From contig CAVZBW010000005.1 in the NCBI GenBank assembly GCA_963773635.1, positions 1,550,001 to 1,614,000 of the forward strand: a stretch of 64,000 nucleotides of DNA, in the 5' to 3' direction. This stretch comes from CAVZBW01 sp963773635. Lineage in GTDB: Bacteria > Actinomycetota > Acidimicrobiia > Acidimicrobiales > RAAP-2. The position numbers and the translations under genes are program-made. Below, one piece after another: positions 1 to 9,445 of the stretch (position 1 is the first letter of the stretch; every line of letters starts with the position of its first letter). The notes under the pieces are model-generated. The model did no database searches. It was not told the origin of the DNA and saw only the letters and a program-made list of their open reading frames with translations.

Positions 1-1998
1 CGGGAGACCGAGGACGTGCAGGCCGCCTCGGATCTGCGCGTCCTTGAGCTCGCAGAGGTAGCCGTCCACGTGCAGGACGAGGTCGTCAAACTCGTCGTCG
101 GGCGCGGCAGCTCGGACACCCCCAGGTCCCGGTGGATCTCCGCCTCGACGAGCAGGTCCCATACCCTGGCGCGAATCGCCGGGAGCTTGGCCGGGTCGAG
201 CGACGGCCACCTGCGCGTGCTCGTCGAGGAGCGACTCGAGGCGCGCCAGGTCGTCGTAGGTCTCGGCCCGGGTCATGGGCGGAAGGAGGTGGTCGACGAT
301 CACCGCGTGCGCACGCCGCTTGGCCTGGGTGCCCTCGCCCGGATCGTTGACGACGAAGGGGTAGACGAGCGGGAGGTCGCCCAGCGCGGCGTCGGGCGAA
401 GCAGGCCGCCGACAGGCCCACTCCCTTGCCCGGGCAGCCACTCGAGCGTGCCGTGCTTGCCCACGTGGACGACCGCGTCGGCACCCCAGACCTCGTCCAG
501 CCAGCGGTAGAACGCGACGTAGTGATGGGTCGGCGGCAGGTCCGGCGAGTGGTAGACGGCCACCGGGTGGTCGCCGAAGCCACGGGGCGGCTGGACCAGG
601 ACGAGGACGTTCCCGAGATCGAGGCCCGAGAAGACCAGCTCGTCCCCCTCGACGTACACGTCGCCGGGCGGCGGGCCCCAGGCGTCCACCATCGAGGCGC
701 GCAGGGACTCGGGCAGCGAGGCGAAGCGCCGCGCGTACTCGCCGGCCGACCACCGACCGGGGGCGGAGGCGAGCTGCGCGGGGCTCAGCGACTGGCGGTC
801 GTAGGAGAGGCCGTCGGCCAGCGCGGCCATGAGCTCGTCGCCGGTGGCGGGGATGCCTTCGACGCCGGTAGCCGGCACGACCCATCGATCGCAGCAGCTC
901 GATCACGCTGGCCGGCGTGTCGAGGGCGACCGCGTTGCCGAGACGGCTCCGCTTGGTCGGGTAGGCGGAGAGCACAACGGCCACGCGGCGCTCCGAGACC
1001 TCCCGGTGGCGCAGTCGGGCCAGACGGACGGCGATGCCCGCCACCCTCGCGACACGATCGGGTTGCGTCCGGTACGCGGTGACCGGCGTCCGCAGCTCGT
1101 CGCCGTCGTCGACCACCTCCTTGAAGGAGAAGGGGACCGACACGATGCGCCCGTCGAACTCGGGGATGGCGACCGCCATCGAGACGTCCATCGGTCCGAG
1201 CCCGGCGTCGCTCGAAGCCCACGCCTCCTGGGACACCGTCGCAGCCACGGCCTGCACGACGGGCACGTCGAGCTCGACCAGAGCGGTCGCGTCCCACTGA
1301 TCTCCGGCCGCCGCGCCCATGGCCAGCACGGTGGTCACCACCACGTCGACTCCCTGTCGGCGCAGGAGGTCGAGCGCCTCGACGCGCCCCTCGGGACCCG
1401 GCCTCATCGAGTAGCAGTAGATCGCCACGGCGTCGGCCCCCCGCTCCTCGATCGCGTCCGCCAGGTCCTCCACGAACTGGGTGTTCCCGGAGAGCAGGTG
1501 GGCGCGGTAGAAGACGATCCCCACCCTCGGCCGACCGGCGACCGTCCGGCGGTCACCCAGGACCCCGGCGAGCGGCACCGGTCGGGGCGGATCGAAGCCG
1601 AAGCCCCCCATCAAGACGGTGTCGGCGACGAAGCGCACGAGACCTTCCATGTTGGCGAGACCGCCGTAGACGAGGTACTCGAAGGCCTGCGCGACGGTGG
1701 CCGCCGGAACGGTCGAGAGGGCGGTGAGCTCGGCGTCCGGAGCGGCCTCGCCCGCGAAGGCGAGCAGCGGGATGCCCGCCTCGATGCAGCGCCGGCGCAG
1801 CTCGTCGAACGGTTGCTCCCATGCCCTGCGGCCACCGAGCAGGCGCACCAGCACCGCGGTGACCCCCGCCAGATCGGGCGGCTCCGTGAGCGAGGACGGG
1901 TTGGCCGCGCGCAGGGGCTCGAACCCCTCGGGGAGCCCCTCGAGGACCGAGCGCACGGCGAGGATGTCGGTGTCCGCATTCGAAAGGAACAGGATCAC
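1..1998 (-). CDS. cobN: Cobaltochelatase large subunit CobN (N-terminal part, frameshifted, runs off the window)
   Basis: ATP-dependent insertion of cobalt into hydrogenobyrinate a,c-diamide; the partners CobS/CobT-type AAA subunits are not in the window. The GTG start at 1998 overlaps the cobQ stop as GTGA, and about 375 codons read cleanly (MILFLSNADTD-like start, then KEVVDDGDELRTPVTAYRT and YPTKRSRLGNAVALDTP). Family motifs continue (YHSPDLPPTHHYVAFYRWL, HVGKHGTLEWLPG, YPFVVNDPGEGTQAKRRAHA) but only by changing frame near 872, 433, 405, 209 and 115. Four of these need removal of one base and one needs an added base. About 660 of the usual 1200 or so residues are present. The clean continuation after each shift suggests sequencing indels; true decay is the alternative. 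Confidence 0.85.
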   Translation of the reverse strand, partial: MILFLSNADTDILAVRSVLEGLPEGFEPLRAANPSSLTEPPDLAGVTAVLVRLLGGRRAWEQPFDELRRRCIEAGIPLLAFAGEAAPDAELTALSTVPAATVAQAFEYLVYGGLANMEGLVRFVADTVLMGGFGFDPPRPVPLAGVLGDRRTVAGRPRVGIVFYRAHLLSGNTQFVEDLADAIEERGADAVAIYCYSMRPGPEGRVEALDLLRRQGVDVVVTTVLAMGAAAGDQWDATALVELDVPVVQAVAATVSQEAWASSDAGLGPMDVSMAVAIPEFDGRIVSVPFSFKEVVDDGDELRTPVTAYRTQPDRVARVAGIAVRLARLRHREVSERRVAVVLSAYPTKRSRLGNAVALDTPASVIELLRSMGRAGYRRRRHPRHRRRAHGRAGRRPLLRPPVAEPRAARLRPRSVVGRRVRAALRLAARVPARLDGGRLGPAARRRVRRGGRAGLLGPRSRERPRPGPAAPWLRRPPGGRLPLAGPAADPSLRRVLPLAGRGLGCRRGRPRGQARHARVAARAREWACRRPASPDAALGDLPLVYPFVVNDPGEGTQAKRRAHAVIVDHLLPPMTRAETYDDLARLESLLDEHAQVAVARPGQAPGDSRQGMGPARRGGDPPGPGGVRAAAPDDEFDDLVLHVDGYLCELKDAQIRGGLHVLGLP

Positions 1999-3491
1999 CG
2001 CGGCCTCCCCTCGCCGATGAGCGACCCGAGGGCCTCCAGGTCGAGGTGGGACTCGAGGAGATCGGCCAGCCGGTCCCACTGCGTCCGGCGCGCCGTCGCG
2101 AACGAGACGCCGGCGGGGACGAAGCGCTTGGCGCGCCGGGAGGCCACCGCCTGCAGGAAGGAGGTGCGAAAGGCGTCCTCCTCGAACAGCCCGTGCAGGC
2201 TCGTGCCGAGCACTCCCCCGTCGCCGGACCGGGCCCCCTCGACCTCGGCGCCGTACGCATCGTCCAGCCGGATCCACCCGAGCTCGCGCCCGACCCGGTC
2301 GATGCGACCGTGGCGGATCTCGTAGCCCGAGACCCTCGCCCCGGCTGCGTGGCCCCGGCGTTGGCGGGTGGTCTTGACCGCCTCGAACTCCGTGTCGACG
2401 TCGAGCCAACCCAGTCCCTCGGTTGGACCGCGACCCGACTCCACCCGGTCGAGGATCCGTCGTCCGAGCATCTGGTAGCCGCCACAGACACCCAGCACCG
2501 TGGTCCCGGCGTGCCTGCAGGCCGCGATGGCTCGGTCGAGTCCGCGACCCCGAAGCCAGTCGAGATCGCTCACGGTCGCCTTGGAGCCGGGAAGGACGAC
2601 GAGGTCCGGGTCGCCCAGGCCACCGCCGTCCTCCACCAGCCGGACATGGACGCCGGGCTCGATGGCCAGGGCATCGACGTCGGTGAAGTTGGAGATGCGC
2701 GGAAGGCGCACCACCGCGACGTCCAGGGGATCGGCGATCGGACCACCGCTCGACCGAGGACCGGGCCCGGACAGGGCGAGGGAGTCCTCGGCGTCGAGGG
2801 CCACGTCGTGCACCCACGGGAGCACGCCGAGCGTTGGAACGCCGGTCCGCCGCTCGAGCTCGGCCAGCCCGTCCCCGAGCAGGGCCGGATCCCCCCGAAA
2901 CTTGTTGATCACGAAGCCGCGGACCAGGTCGCGGTAGTGGTCGGGCAAGAGGGCGACCGTGCCGTAACAGGCGGCGAACACCCCGCCCCGGTCGATGTCG
3001 CCGACCACCACGGCCGGCAACCCCGCGGCCCGGGCCAGCGGGAGGTTGACGATGTCGTGGTCGAGGAGGTTGATCTCGGCGGGACTGCCGGCGCCTTCGA
3101 CGACGACCACGTCGTAGCGCGTGCGCAGGTCGGCGAGGCTCGCCAGCACCGTCTCGAAGAGGGCCGGCTTGCGGGCGTGGTACTCCGTGGCACTCAGGTG
3201 GCCGATCGGGCTCCCGTTGACGACCACCTGACTGGTCCGTTCCCCCGTCGGCTTGAGGAGGATCGGGTTCATGGCGACGTCGGGCTCGACGCCCGCGGCC
3301 AGCGCCTGGATGGCCTGGGCTCGCCCGATCTCGTGCCCGGCGGGGGTGATGTAGGAGTTGAGGGCCATGTTTTGCGCCTTGAAGGGCGCCACCTCGACCC
3401 CGCGGCGCGACAGCAACCGGCAGAGTCCCGTGACGACGTGGCTCTTGCCCGCGTTGCTGGCGGTGCCGCACACCATCAGACCGCCGTTCAC
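1995..3491 (-). CDS. cobQ: Cobyric acid synthase
   Basis: Glutamine- and ATP-dependent amidation of four side chains of adenosylcobyrinic acid a,c-diamide, giving cobyric acid. The 498-residue length is normal. An N-terminal dethiobiotin-synthetase-like domain has the P-loop GTASNAGKS (residues 9-17), AQNMALNSYIT, EGAGSPAEINL and DRGGVFA. The C-terminal class I amidotransferase-type domain has the nucleophile Cys in GVCGGYQMLG (near 336) and His in SLHG (near 433). The GTG start at 3491 overlaps the upstream cobC stop as GTGA; longer in-frame starts lie inside cobC and lack family similarity. It is the penultimate gene of the riboswitch-led operon. Confidence 0.95.
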   Translation of the reverse strand: MNGGLMVCGTASNAGKSHVVTGLCRLLSRRGVEVAPFKAQNMALNSYITPAGHEIGRAQAIQALAAGVEPDVAMNPILLKPTGERTSQVVVNGSPIGHLSATEYHARKPALFETVLASLADLRTRYDVVVVEGAGSPAEINLLDHDIVNLPLARAAGLPAVVVGDIDRGGVFAACYGTVALLPDHYRDLVRGFVINKFRGDPALLGDGLAELERRTGVPTLGVLPWVHDVALDAEDSLALSGPGPRSSGGPIADPLDVAVVRLPRISNFTDVDALAIEPGVHVRLVEDGGGLGDPDLVVLPGSKATVSDLDWLRGRGLDRAIAACRHAGTTVLGVCGGYQMLGRRILDRVESGRGPTEGLGWLDVDTEFEAVKTTRQRRGHAAGARVSGYEIRHGRIDRVGRELGWIRLDDAYGAEVEGARSGDGGVLGTSLHGLFEEDAFRTSFLQAVASRRAKRFVPAGVSFATARRTQWDRLADLLESHLDLEALGSLIGEGRPR

Positions 3492-4432
3492 GGCGCGCTC
3501 CGGTCGAGGGCATGGGCCAACCGTGTGAGGCCGCCACGATCGGGGACGGCGACGCGGGCGTGGTCGACGAGCCCGAACGAGGTGCAATCCCGCACGACCA
3601 CCCCTTGCGGCAGCAACCGCTCGCGCAGGCCCGGTGCGCGCCGGCAGAGGACGAAATTGGCCTGGGAGGGCAAGGGCTCGAGCCCGTGCGATGCGAGCAG
3701 CGACGTCAGCGCCGCTCGGAGCTCGGCGATGCCGTCCGACCACCCGCGCAGGTCGGCCACCTCGAGCAGGTCGGGCAGGAGGCCCACCGCCAAGCCGTTG
3801 ACCGACCACTCCGGCTGGCGACGGCGCAGGGTCCAGACGAGCTCCGGGTCGGCCAGGACGTAGCCCAGCCGGAGGCCGGGACAGGCGAACAGCTTGGTCA
3901 GCGAGCCGACGACGACCGACCCGGGATCGCCCCGCGTCCACCGACCGGTGGCCATCGCAAAGAACGCCTCGTCCCACACCCCCGCGACGTCGTCGCCGGG
4001 CGCGAGGATCCCCGTCGGGTTGTGCGGGTTGGACCGCCACCTCGGGCCGACCGAGCGCGGACCCCTCGGATGGAGGGAGAACTCGGGGTCCTCGCACCAT
4101 CCTCCGAGCTCGGCGGCCACCAGGGCGATGGCCTCCGAGCCTCCGTTCGTGAGCAAGACCCGATCATCGGCCACCCCGATCGCGGCTGCGAGCTCGCGGG
4201 TGGCGGCGTCACCGTCGGGATACCGGCCCAAGGAGTCCAGCCGGTGCCGTGCAAGTCGGGTGAGTGCCGGTGCGAGCGGGTTCAGGCTGGCCGACAAGTC
4301 CACGACCTCGCCCGGATCGAGTCCGAGCGAACGGGCGACCCGGGCGCCGTCACCGCCGTGACGGCCGGGCGCCGGCAACGGGCTCGTCGCGACCGCGCCG
4401 CGCAGCGAGGGACGCGGGGAGAGTTGTCTCAC
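3488..4432 (-). CDS. cobC: Threonine-phosphate decarboxylase / aminotransferase-like CobC
   Basis: PLP-dependent fold type I protein of the histidinol-phosphate aminotransferase group, placed in cobalamin operons as L-threonine-O-3-phosphate decarboxylase, which makes the aminopropanol-phosphate arm. The 314 residues include LSASLNPLAP near the N-terminus, TNGGSEAIALVA, SNPHNPTGILAP and the PLP-lysine motif GSLTKLFACPGLRLGY. The GTG at 4432 overlaps the cbiB stop (GTGA); another GTG six bases upstream is possible. It is somewhat shorter than typical CobD/CobC (330-360 residues), mainly between the GGSEA and NPTG motifs. Naming varies: CobC in the aerobic scheme, CobD in Salmonella. Confidence 0.85.
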   Translation of the reverse strand: MRQLSPRPSLRGAVATSPLPAPGRHGGDGARVARSLGLDPGEVVDLSASLNPLAPALTRLARHRLDSLGRYPDGDAATRELAAAIGVADDRVLLTNGGSEAIALVAAELGGWCEDPEFSLHPRGPRSVGPRWRSNPHNPTGILAPGDDVAGVWDEAFFAMATGRWTRGDPGSVVVGSLTKLFACPGLRLGYVLADPELVWTLRRRQPEWSVNGLAVGLLPDLLEVADLRGWSDGIAELRAALTSLLASHGLEPLPSQANFVLCRRAPGLRERLLPQGVVVRDCTSFGLVDHARVAVPDRGGLTRLAHALDRSAP

Positions 4433-5313
4433 GGCCACAGACCCGCCGTCACGAGGGCCGACAGCAGGGCCAGGGTCACCCGGCGCGAGAGCTCGACCGC
4501 CCGGGCGATGTCGGCGGGCTCGGGCGGGCGTCCGGTGCCGAGCGACGGCCGGACCTCGACGCGCCCGCCGTAGCGGTTGCTGCCGCCGAGTCGCAGCCCG
4601 AGAGCGGCGGCGAAGGCCGCCTCGGCCACGCCCGCGTTGGGCGACGGATGACGGGGAGCGTCCTCGCGCACCGCCCGGAGGACCGCCCCGGCGGCACGCG
4701 GGCAGACCGCGGCGACGAGCACGGCCGTCAGGCGGGCGGGCACGAAGTTGGCGAGGTCGTCCAGGCGGGCGCTGGCCCACCCGAAGCGCTCGTAGCGTGC
4801 ACTGCGGTGGCCGACACGAGCGTCGAGCGTGTTGACGGCGCGGTAGCCGAGCGCGCCGCCGGCGCCGGCGAGCACGGCCCAGCAGGCGGGCGCGACCAGC
4901 GCGTCGACGGTGTTCTCGGCGACGGACTCGATGACGGCGCGCGCCACCTCCTTCTCGTCGAGCCCGGAGGTCTCCCGCCCGACCAGACGAGGCAGCATCG
5001 CTCGCGCTCCCTCCAGATCCCCTGCCTGCAAAGGGACTGCTATTTCCATGGCGGTGCTCCCGAGCGCCCGCTCGGCCACGGCCAGGTAGGTCGCCGCGGC
5101 GGTGGAACGCAGCCCGGCGCCGGCGCCGACCCCGATCGCGACGCCCACCAGGGCGTGGAGGACGCCGGCCGATCTCCGGTCGGCATAGGCGTGCCGCTCG
5201 ACGGTCCCCATGACCCTGCCGAAGACGGTCAAGGGGTGCGGGCGGAGCGGCGGCTCGCCGAACACCAGGTCCGCCGACACGCCCGCGGCCACGGCCAGAG
5301 GTCGCGCCCTCAC
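4429..5313 (-). CDS. cbiB: Adenosylcobinamide-phosphate synthase CbiB
   Basis: Integral membrane enzyme that attaches the aminopropanol (phosphate) arm to adenosylcobyric acid. The 294 residues begin at a GTG overlapping the cobS stop. Family landmarks are DLVFGEPPLRPHPLTVFGRVMG near the N-terminus, ARAVIESVAENTVDALVAP, and YRAVNTLDARVGH followed by RLDDLANFVPARLTA. Near the C-terminus come SPNAGVAEAAFAAALGLRLGG and YGG. Hydrophobic segments are spread along the chain. It sits between cobS and the threonine-phosphate decarboxylase, whose product it uses. Also called CobD in the aerobic nomenclature. Confidence 0.93.
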   Translation of the reverse strand: MRARPLAVAAGVSADLVFGEPPLRPHPLTVFGRVMGTVERHAYADRRSAGVLHALVGVAIGVGAGAGLRSTAAATYLAVAERALGSTAMEIAVPLQAGDLEGARAMLPRLVGRETSGLDEKEVARAVIESVAENTVDALVAPACWAVLAGAGGALGYRAVNTLDARVGHRSARYERFGWASARLDDLANFVPARLTAVLVAAVCPRAAGAVLRAVREDAPRHPSPNAGVAEAAFAAALGLRLGGSNRYGGRVEVRPSLGTGRPPEPADIARAVELSRRVTLALLSALVTAGLWP

Positions 5314-6068
5314 CAGCGGGCCACCGCCGTGAGCAGCCCCACGCTCTCGGCGATCATCCCGGCGGCGCCGAGCACATCGCCCGTGAAGCCGCCGATGCGA
5401 CGCATCGCCAACCAGATCACCCCCGCAAAGCCCACGGCAGCCACGGCCACGGCCACCGGCCCGGCCGGAACCGACCACGCGGCGGCGAGGCCGGCCGCAC
5501 CCAGGGCGGCAACCAGGTAGAGGATGGGAATCCTCCGCACCGAGGCCCGCCGGTCGGCCCCCGGGCCACCGGGCACATCCCCGTCGGAGTGGGCACCGAA
5601 GGCGCTGGCAATCCCGCCCTCCGCCCGTGCGTAGGGCATCCCGCACGCGCAGGCCGCCATGGCCGTGCGCGACAGGCACCACAGCCCTCCGAGGAGTAGG
5701 GGGGCCGGCCGGATGGAGGCGAGAGCCGCCCAGCGGAGGATGAGGACGGCGCCCGCAGCCCCGACGCCGAAGGCACCCGCATCGGGTTGGCGCATGACCG
5801 CCAGTCGTCGCTGGCGCGGCAGAGGCGGCAGCAGGCCGTCCGCGCTGTCGACGAGGCCGTCGAGGTGCAGGAGGCCAGTGAGTGCCAGGTCCGCGACGAC
5901 CACGATGGCCGCCGCGGCGAGCGGCGGCCAGGCGCGGGCGACGAGCCACCACGTCCCCCCGAGCGCCAACCCCATGGCCGCCCCGACCACCGGGAACCAG
6001 CGCAGCGCGCCGGGTGTCGGCCGGCGGGCCCCACCCAGGGGAGTGAGGAAGGCGAGGGCCTCACGCAC
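5310..6068 (-). CDS. cobS: Adenosylcobinamide-GDP ribazoletransferase (cobalamin synthase)
   Basis: Membrane enzyme that joins adenosylcobinamide-GDP with alpha-ribazole (phosphate) to form adenosylcobalamin (phosphate). 252 residues, beginning VREALAFLTPLGG, with several hydrophobic segments. The family signature GLLHLDGLVDSADGLL lies near residue 75, followed by the MRQPDAGAFGVGA block. The GTG start at 6068 overlaps the cobU end by eight bases. The product of CobU is its direct substrate, consistent with adjacency. Confidence 0.92.
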   Translation of the reverse strand: MREALAFLTPLGGARRPTPGALRWFPVVGAAMGLALGGTWWLVARAWPPLAAAAIVVVADLALTGLLHLDGLVDSADGLLPPLPRQRRLAVMRQPDAGAFGVGAAGAVLILRWAALASIRPAPLLLGGLWCLSRTAMAACACGMPYARAEGGIASAFGAHSDGDVPGGPGADRRASVRRIPILYLVAALGAAGLAAAWSVPAGPVAVAVAAVGFAGVIWLAMRRIGGFTGDVLGAAGMIAESVGLLTAVARW

Positions 6069-6624
6069 CCGGTGCGCTCCCCTCGCGTCGGGCCTTCCCG
6101 CCGTCGACCGACGTCTCCCCTGCTGCCGCCACCTCGACGAGGGCCCCGAGAGCCAGGGCTCTCCCGGCGACGACGAGGTACGCGGCATCGGCGACGGCGG
6201 ACACCGCCCGATTGAGGGCACCCAGCTGGTCACGGAAGCGCCGCCCGGCGTCGGTGGCCGGGTGGACCCCCAGGCCCACCTCCTCCGAGACGACGACGGT
6301 GGCGCCTCCTCGTTCACGCAGCGCGTCGCACAGCGCGGCCGCGTCCGCCTCGAAGCCATCGAGGCGGGCCACCCAGGTCCCGAGGGCGTCCAGCAAGACC
6401 GTCCCGTGCGTCGCGGCGAGGACGCCGGCCACGTCGGTGCCGCACTCCACCGTCGTCCAGCTGGCCGGTCTGCGCCTCCGGTGGGCGGCGATGCGTCCGG
6501 CCATGTCGGGGTCCGTCGCCACCCCCGTGGCGAGATAGGTGATCGGCGGCCCGTGACGGTCGGCCAGGCGTTCGGCAAACTCCGACTTGCCCGAGCGGGC
6601 ACCTCCGAGCACGAGGGTGATCAT
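6061..6624 (-). CDS. cobU: Adenosylcobinamide kinase / adenosylcobinamide-phosphate guanylyltransferase
   Basis: Bifunctional enzyme of the nucleotide-loop branch: phosphorylates adenosylcobinamide, then transfers GMP from GTP. The 187 residues open with MITLVLGGARSGKSEFAE, containing the P-loop GGARSGKS. YLATGVATDPDMAGRIAAHR and VVVSEEVGLGVHP follow, all standard for CobU. The start ATG at 6624 overlaps the stop of the upstream cbiZ (ATGA), and the end overlaps the start of cobS. Confidence 0.95.
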   Translation of the reverse strand: MITLVLGGARSGKSEFAERLADRHGPPITYLATGVATDPDMAGRIAAHRRRRPASWTTVECGTDVAGVLAATHGTVLLDALGTWVARLDGFEADAAALCDALRERGGATVVVSEEVGLGVHPATDAGRRFRDQLGALNRAVSAVADAAYLVVAGRALALGALVEVAAAGETSVDGGKARREGSAPGA

Positions 6625-7274
6625 CGGCCGACACCCGGGCCCGAACCCTCGGACGAGAGGGCGCCCGCCAGCACGGCAGAGTGCACCGCGAGGGCCAGGC
6701 GCGACCCCCACACCGAGCGGGGCCCGCCAAAGGCGGCAGCACGGCCCTCCTCCGGGCACGCCACGCACACCGCGTCGGTGGCGGTGCCGGTGGCCTCCAG
6801 GCCGGCATCCATCAACGCCTGCACCTTGGCCTCGGTCGCGGTCGCGACCGCGTTGACCAGGGCGGCATCCGCCATGCGCTCGGGCACCGTGGCGACCACG
6901 TTGATGGTGCCGGCGAGGTGCGAGGACCCTTGCGGCTCGCGATCCGCCGCGAGGATCGGCTGGCTCAGGCCCACCGTGGCCACGACCTCCACTCCCTCGC
7001 AGATGCCCTCGACGCGTCCGCGGACGTCTGCGGCGGTCAGCATCCCCACTCCCCGACCGGGCAGGCCGAGCGACACGCCGAGCTTGGAGAGGTGGCGATC
7101 GGGGTCCCGGCGTGAGTAGGCCGCCGGAACCTGGGCGTTGACCACCCAGCGCCGCGGTCCGAGCCCGCCTCCGTGCGGGCTGCTCGCGATCGAGCGCATC
7201 GCTGCCGGCCAGCGCCACACCAGCACCGGCAGGGTGCGATCGCCCTCGCGCCGCCAACGGATGTCGGGTTGCAT
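6621..7274 (-). CDS. cbiZ: Adenosylcobinamide amidohydrolase CbiZ
   Basis: Salvage enzyme that removes the aminopropanol arm from adenosylcobinamide-type molecules, returning adenosylcobyric acid to the pathway through CbiB. The 217 residues contain the CbiZ pattern: MLTAADVRGR, ATVGLSQP, GTINVVATVP, then ALVNAVATATEAKVQALMDA and GTATDAVCVACP. It is the first gene behind the minus-strand B12 riboswitch, about 30 bases from its 3' edge, with ATG 7274 as the most likely start. Having CbiZ beside a complete de novo pathway implies both scavenging and synthesis. Confidence 0.9.
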   Translation of the reverse strand: MQPDIRWRREGDRTLPVLVWRWPAAMRSIASSPHGGGLGPRRWVVNAQVPAAYSRRDPDRHLSKLGVSLGLPGRGVGMLTAADVRGRVEGICEGVEVVATVGLSQPILAADREPQGSSHLAGTINVVATVPERMADAALVNAVATATEAKVQALMDAGLEATGTATDAVCVACPEEGRAAAFGGPRSVWGSRLALAVHSAVLAGALSSEGSGPGVGR

Positions 7275-7304
7275 AAACCGTCCTCGCGCTCTCCGAGACT
7301 CTCC

Positions 7305-7462
7305 TCGGGCAGGCAGGTCTCCTGGCTGCGGATCGACGCCTCCCCCGACCTTCCCGCCCCGATGGGCCGTGGTCGTGGCTGGGGTCGGCTCCCCGGTCAC
7401 AGTTGCGGGACAGCCCCGGACTCCCACCGGGTTCCCTGCGCTACGGGGCTCACTCTACGACA
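7305..7462 (-). promoter_or_regulatory. Cobalamin riboswitch upstream of the cbiZ operon
   Basis: Read on the minus strand this segment has the conserved B12 riboswitch blocks in order: GGGAACCCGGTG, AGTCCGGGGCTGTCCCGC directly followed by AACTGTGACC, a variable arm, and the 3' block GCAGCCAGGAGACCTGCC. It ends about 30 bases before the cbiZ start, so adenosylcobalamin binding probably blocks the ribosome site or elongation of the whole cbiZ-cobN operon. The divergent cobO promoter must lie within or next to the same segment. Confidence 0.93.
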
Positions 7463-7522
7463 GCTCCCAGTCGCGCGACTCCGGGCGTGCGCCACGCCCC
7501 CCGGGACTACGCTCCGGCGGGA

Positions 7523-8047
7523 ATGGCACGTGTGGATTCCGTGGTCCTCGTCAACACCGGACACGGCAAGGGAAAGTCCTCCGCCGCCTTTGGCGTGATG
7601 GCCCGGGGGTGGGCCCGGGGCTGGCATGTGGCCGTCGTCCAGTTCGTGAAGGGCGGCAAGTGGAAGACCGGCGAGCGCAAGCTCGCCGAGCACCTCGACA
7701 TCGAGTGGCACACCCTGGGCGACGGGTTCACCTGGGAGTCCACAGATCTCGACGAGACGGCCGCCAAGGGCCGGCACGCCTGGCAGGTCGCCCGGGACAA
7801 GCTGTCCTCGGGCGACTACCAGCTCCTGATCCTCGACGAGCTGACCTACGCGGCCAAGTACGGCTGGGTGGACGTGGACGAGATCGTCGCCGGCGTGCGT
7901 GACCGCGCACCCAAGACCAACGTGGTGATCACGGGACGAGACGCCCCCCCGGAGATCGTCGAGATCGCGGACACCGTCACCGAGATGCGCAAGGTCAAGC
8001 ACGCCTACGACCGCGACATCAAGGCGATCAAGGGCATCGAGTACTGA
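7523..8047 (+). CDS. cobO: Cob(I)yrinic acid a,c-diamide adenosyltransferase (CobO/CobA type)
   Basis: Transfers adenosyl from ATP to the cobalt of corrinoids. The 174 residues carry the P-loop NTGHGKGKSSAAFG near the N-terminus, QFVKGGKWKTGE, WHTLGDGFTWES, LLILDELTYA (Walker B-like) and TGRDAPPEIVEIAD. The C-terminus ends with the family-typical HAYDRDIKAIKGIEY. Start ATG 7523 is preceded by a purine-rich GGCGGGA. It lacks the longer N-terminal extension of some homologues. cbiA follows after one base. Confidence 0.95.
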   Translation: MARVDSVVLVNTGHGKGKSSAAFGVMARGWARGWHVAVVQFVKGGKWKTGERKLAEHLDIEWHTLGDGFTWESTDLDETAAKGRHAWQVARDKLSSGDYQLLILDELTYAAKYGWVDVDEIVAGVRDRAPKTNVVITGRDAPPEIVEIADTVTEMRKVKHAYDRDIKAIKGIEY

Positions 8048-8048
8048 G

Positions 8049-9435
8049 ATGCCACGGGCGGGGCGCCGCCACGGCGGCCTCGGTCCCCGATTGGTGGTCG
8101 CCGGGGTGTCCTCCGGCGTCGGCAAGACGACCGTCGCGACCGGCCTCATGGCCGCACTGCGCCGCCGCGGCCTCACCGTCGCCGCGGCCAAGGTCGGCCC
8201 CGACTTCATCGATCCGGGCTACCACGCCCTCGCCACGGGCCGGCCGGGCCGGAACCTCGACAGCTGGATCTGCGGGGAGGAGGCCATCGGGCCGCTCGCG
8301 CGACGGGCCGCCGCCGGCGCCGACCTGCTCGTCGTGGAGGGCGTGATGGGCCTCTTCGACGGGGCCGCCGACGGCGCACCCGAGGCCAGCACGGCGTCGA
8401 TCGCCCGCCTCCTGCAGGCCCCGGTGGTCCTCGTCGTGGATGCCTCGGCGATGAGCGGCTCGGTCGCCGCGCTCGGTGCACGGCTACGCCACCTGGGACC
8501 CCCGTGTCCGGGTGGCGGGTGTCGTCTTGAACCGGGTGGGCAGCGAGGGCCACGCCGAGATGCTGCGGGACGCTCTCGCCCCGCTCGGAGTGCCGGTGAT
8601 CGGCGCGCTGCCTCGGGACCCGGCGCTCACCTGGCGGGACCGGCACCTTGGCCTCGTCCCGGTGGCCGAGCAACCCGACTCGGTGCGTCGGTCGCTCGAT
8701 CGCCTGGCCGCCACCGTCGCCGCGTCGCTCGATCTCGGGGCGGTGAGCGACCTGGCCGCCCGCGCCGCTCCCCTCTCCGTCGAGGAGCCTCGGATGCCCG
8801 AGGCGGGCGCGCCGGCGCGCCTCGCCGTGGCCGCCGGACCGGCCTTCACCTTCGTCTACCGGGACAACCTGGAGGCGTTCGCGTCGGCCGGTGCCGACCT
8901 GCTGGCCTTCGATCCGCTGAGCTCCCCCTCCCTTCCCGAGGGGACCGACGCCCTCTACGTCGGTGGCGGCTTCCCGGAGACCTACGCGGCGGCCCTGGCC
9001 GACAACGTCGCCCTCCTCCGAGACGTCCGTGCCCGAGTAGCGGGCGGGATGCCGACCTGGGCGGAGTGCGGAGGCCTGCTCTGGCTGGCTCGGCGGCTCG
9101 ACGGGATCCCTCTCGCCGGCGTCGTCCCGGCCGATGGCGTCATGACCGGGCGGCTCACCCTCGGGTACCGCAGTGCGATCGTCCGGACGGACACGCCGGT
9201 GGCGGCGGCCGGGACCGAGCTGCGCGGCCACGAGTTTCACTACTCGACCGTCGATCCGCCCGGCGATGCGCTCGAGCTGCGGGCTCGCTTCGGCGCGGGG
9301 ACCGGCGGTCACGGCGGAGCCGCCCTGCTCGCCTCCTATCTCCACCTCCACCTGGGCGCGGACCCCCGGCCGGCCAGCCGGTTCGTGGCGGCGGCCGCTG
9401 GCGCCGCCCGGGGACGGTCCTCCCCGGTGCGGTAG
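8049..9435 (+). CDS. cbiA: Cobyrinic/hydrogenobyrinic acid a,c-diamide synthase (one apparent frameshift)
   Basis: Glutamine-dependent amidation of the a and c side chains (CbiA/CobB family). The first part has the P-loop GVSSGVGKTTVATGLM, AAKVGPDFIDPGYH and VEGVMGLFDG. The second has VAGVVLNRVGSEGH, LYVGGGFPE, the amidotransferase motif TWAECGGLLWLA and HEFHYSTV. The two parts are in different frames. Dropping one G near 8476 joins VAAL to VHGYATWDP and restores about 461 residues. One G in a GG pair makes a sequencing indel likely. Follows cobO by one base. Confidence 0.88.
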
Positions 9436-9445
9436 AGTCCGCAGG

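Noticed and set aside
1..1998. cobN as a true pseudogene
   Set aside because: Five shifts in 900 bases with no substitution stops and perfect resumption of conserved sequence, together with similar shifts in unrelated genes, make sequencing indels more likely. I kept it as a CDS.
829..3863. Long plus-strand frames across cobN and cobQ
   Set aside because: They mirror the minus-strand genes, which carry all recognisable motifs and coupled starts.
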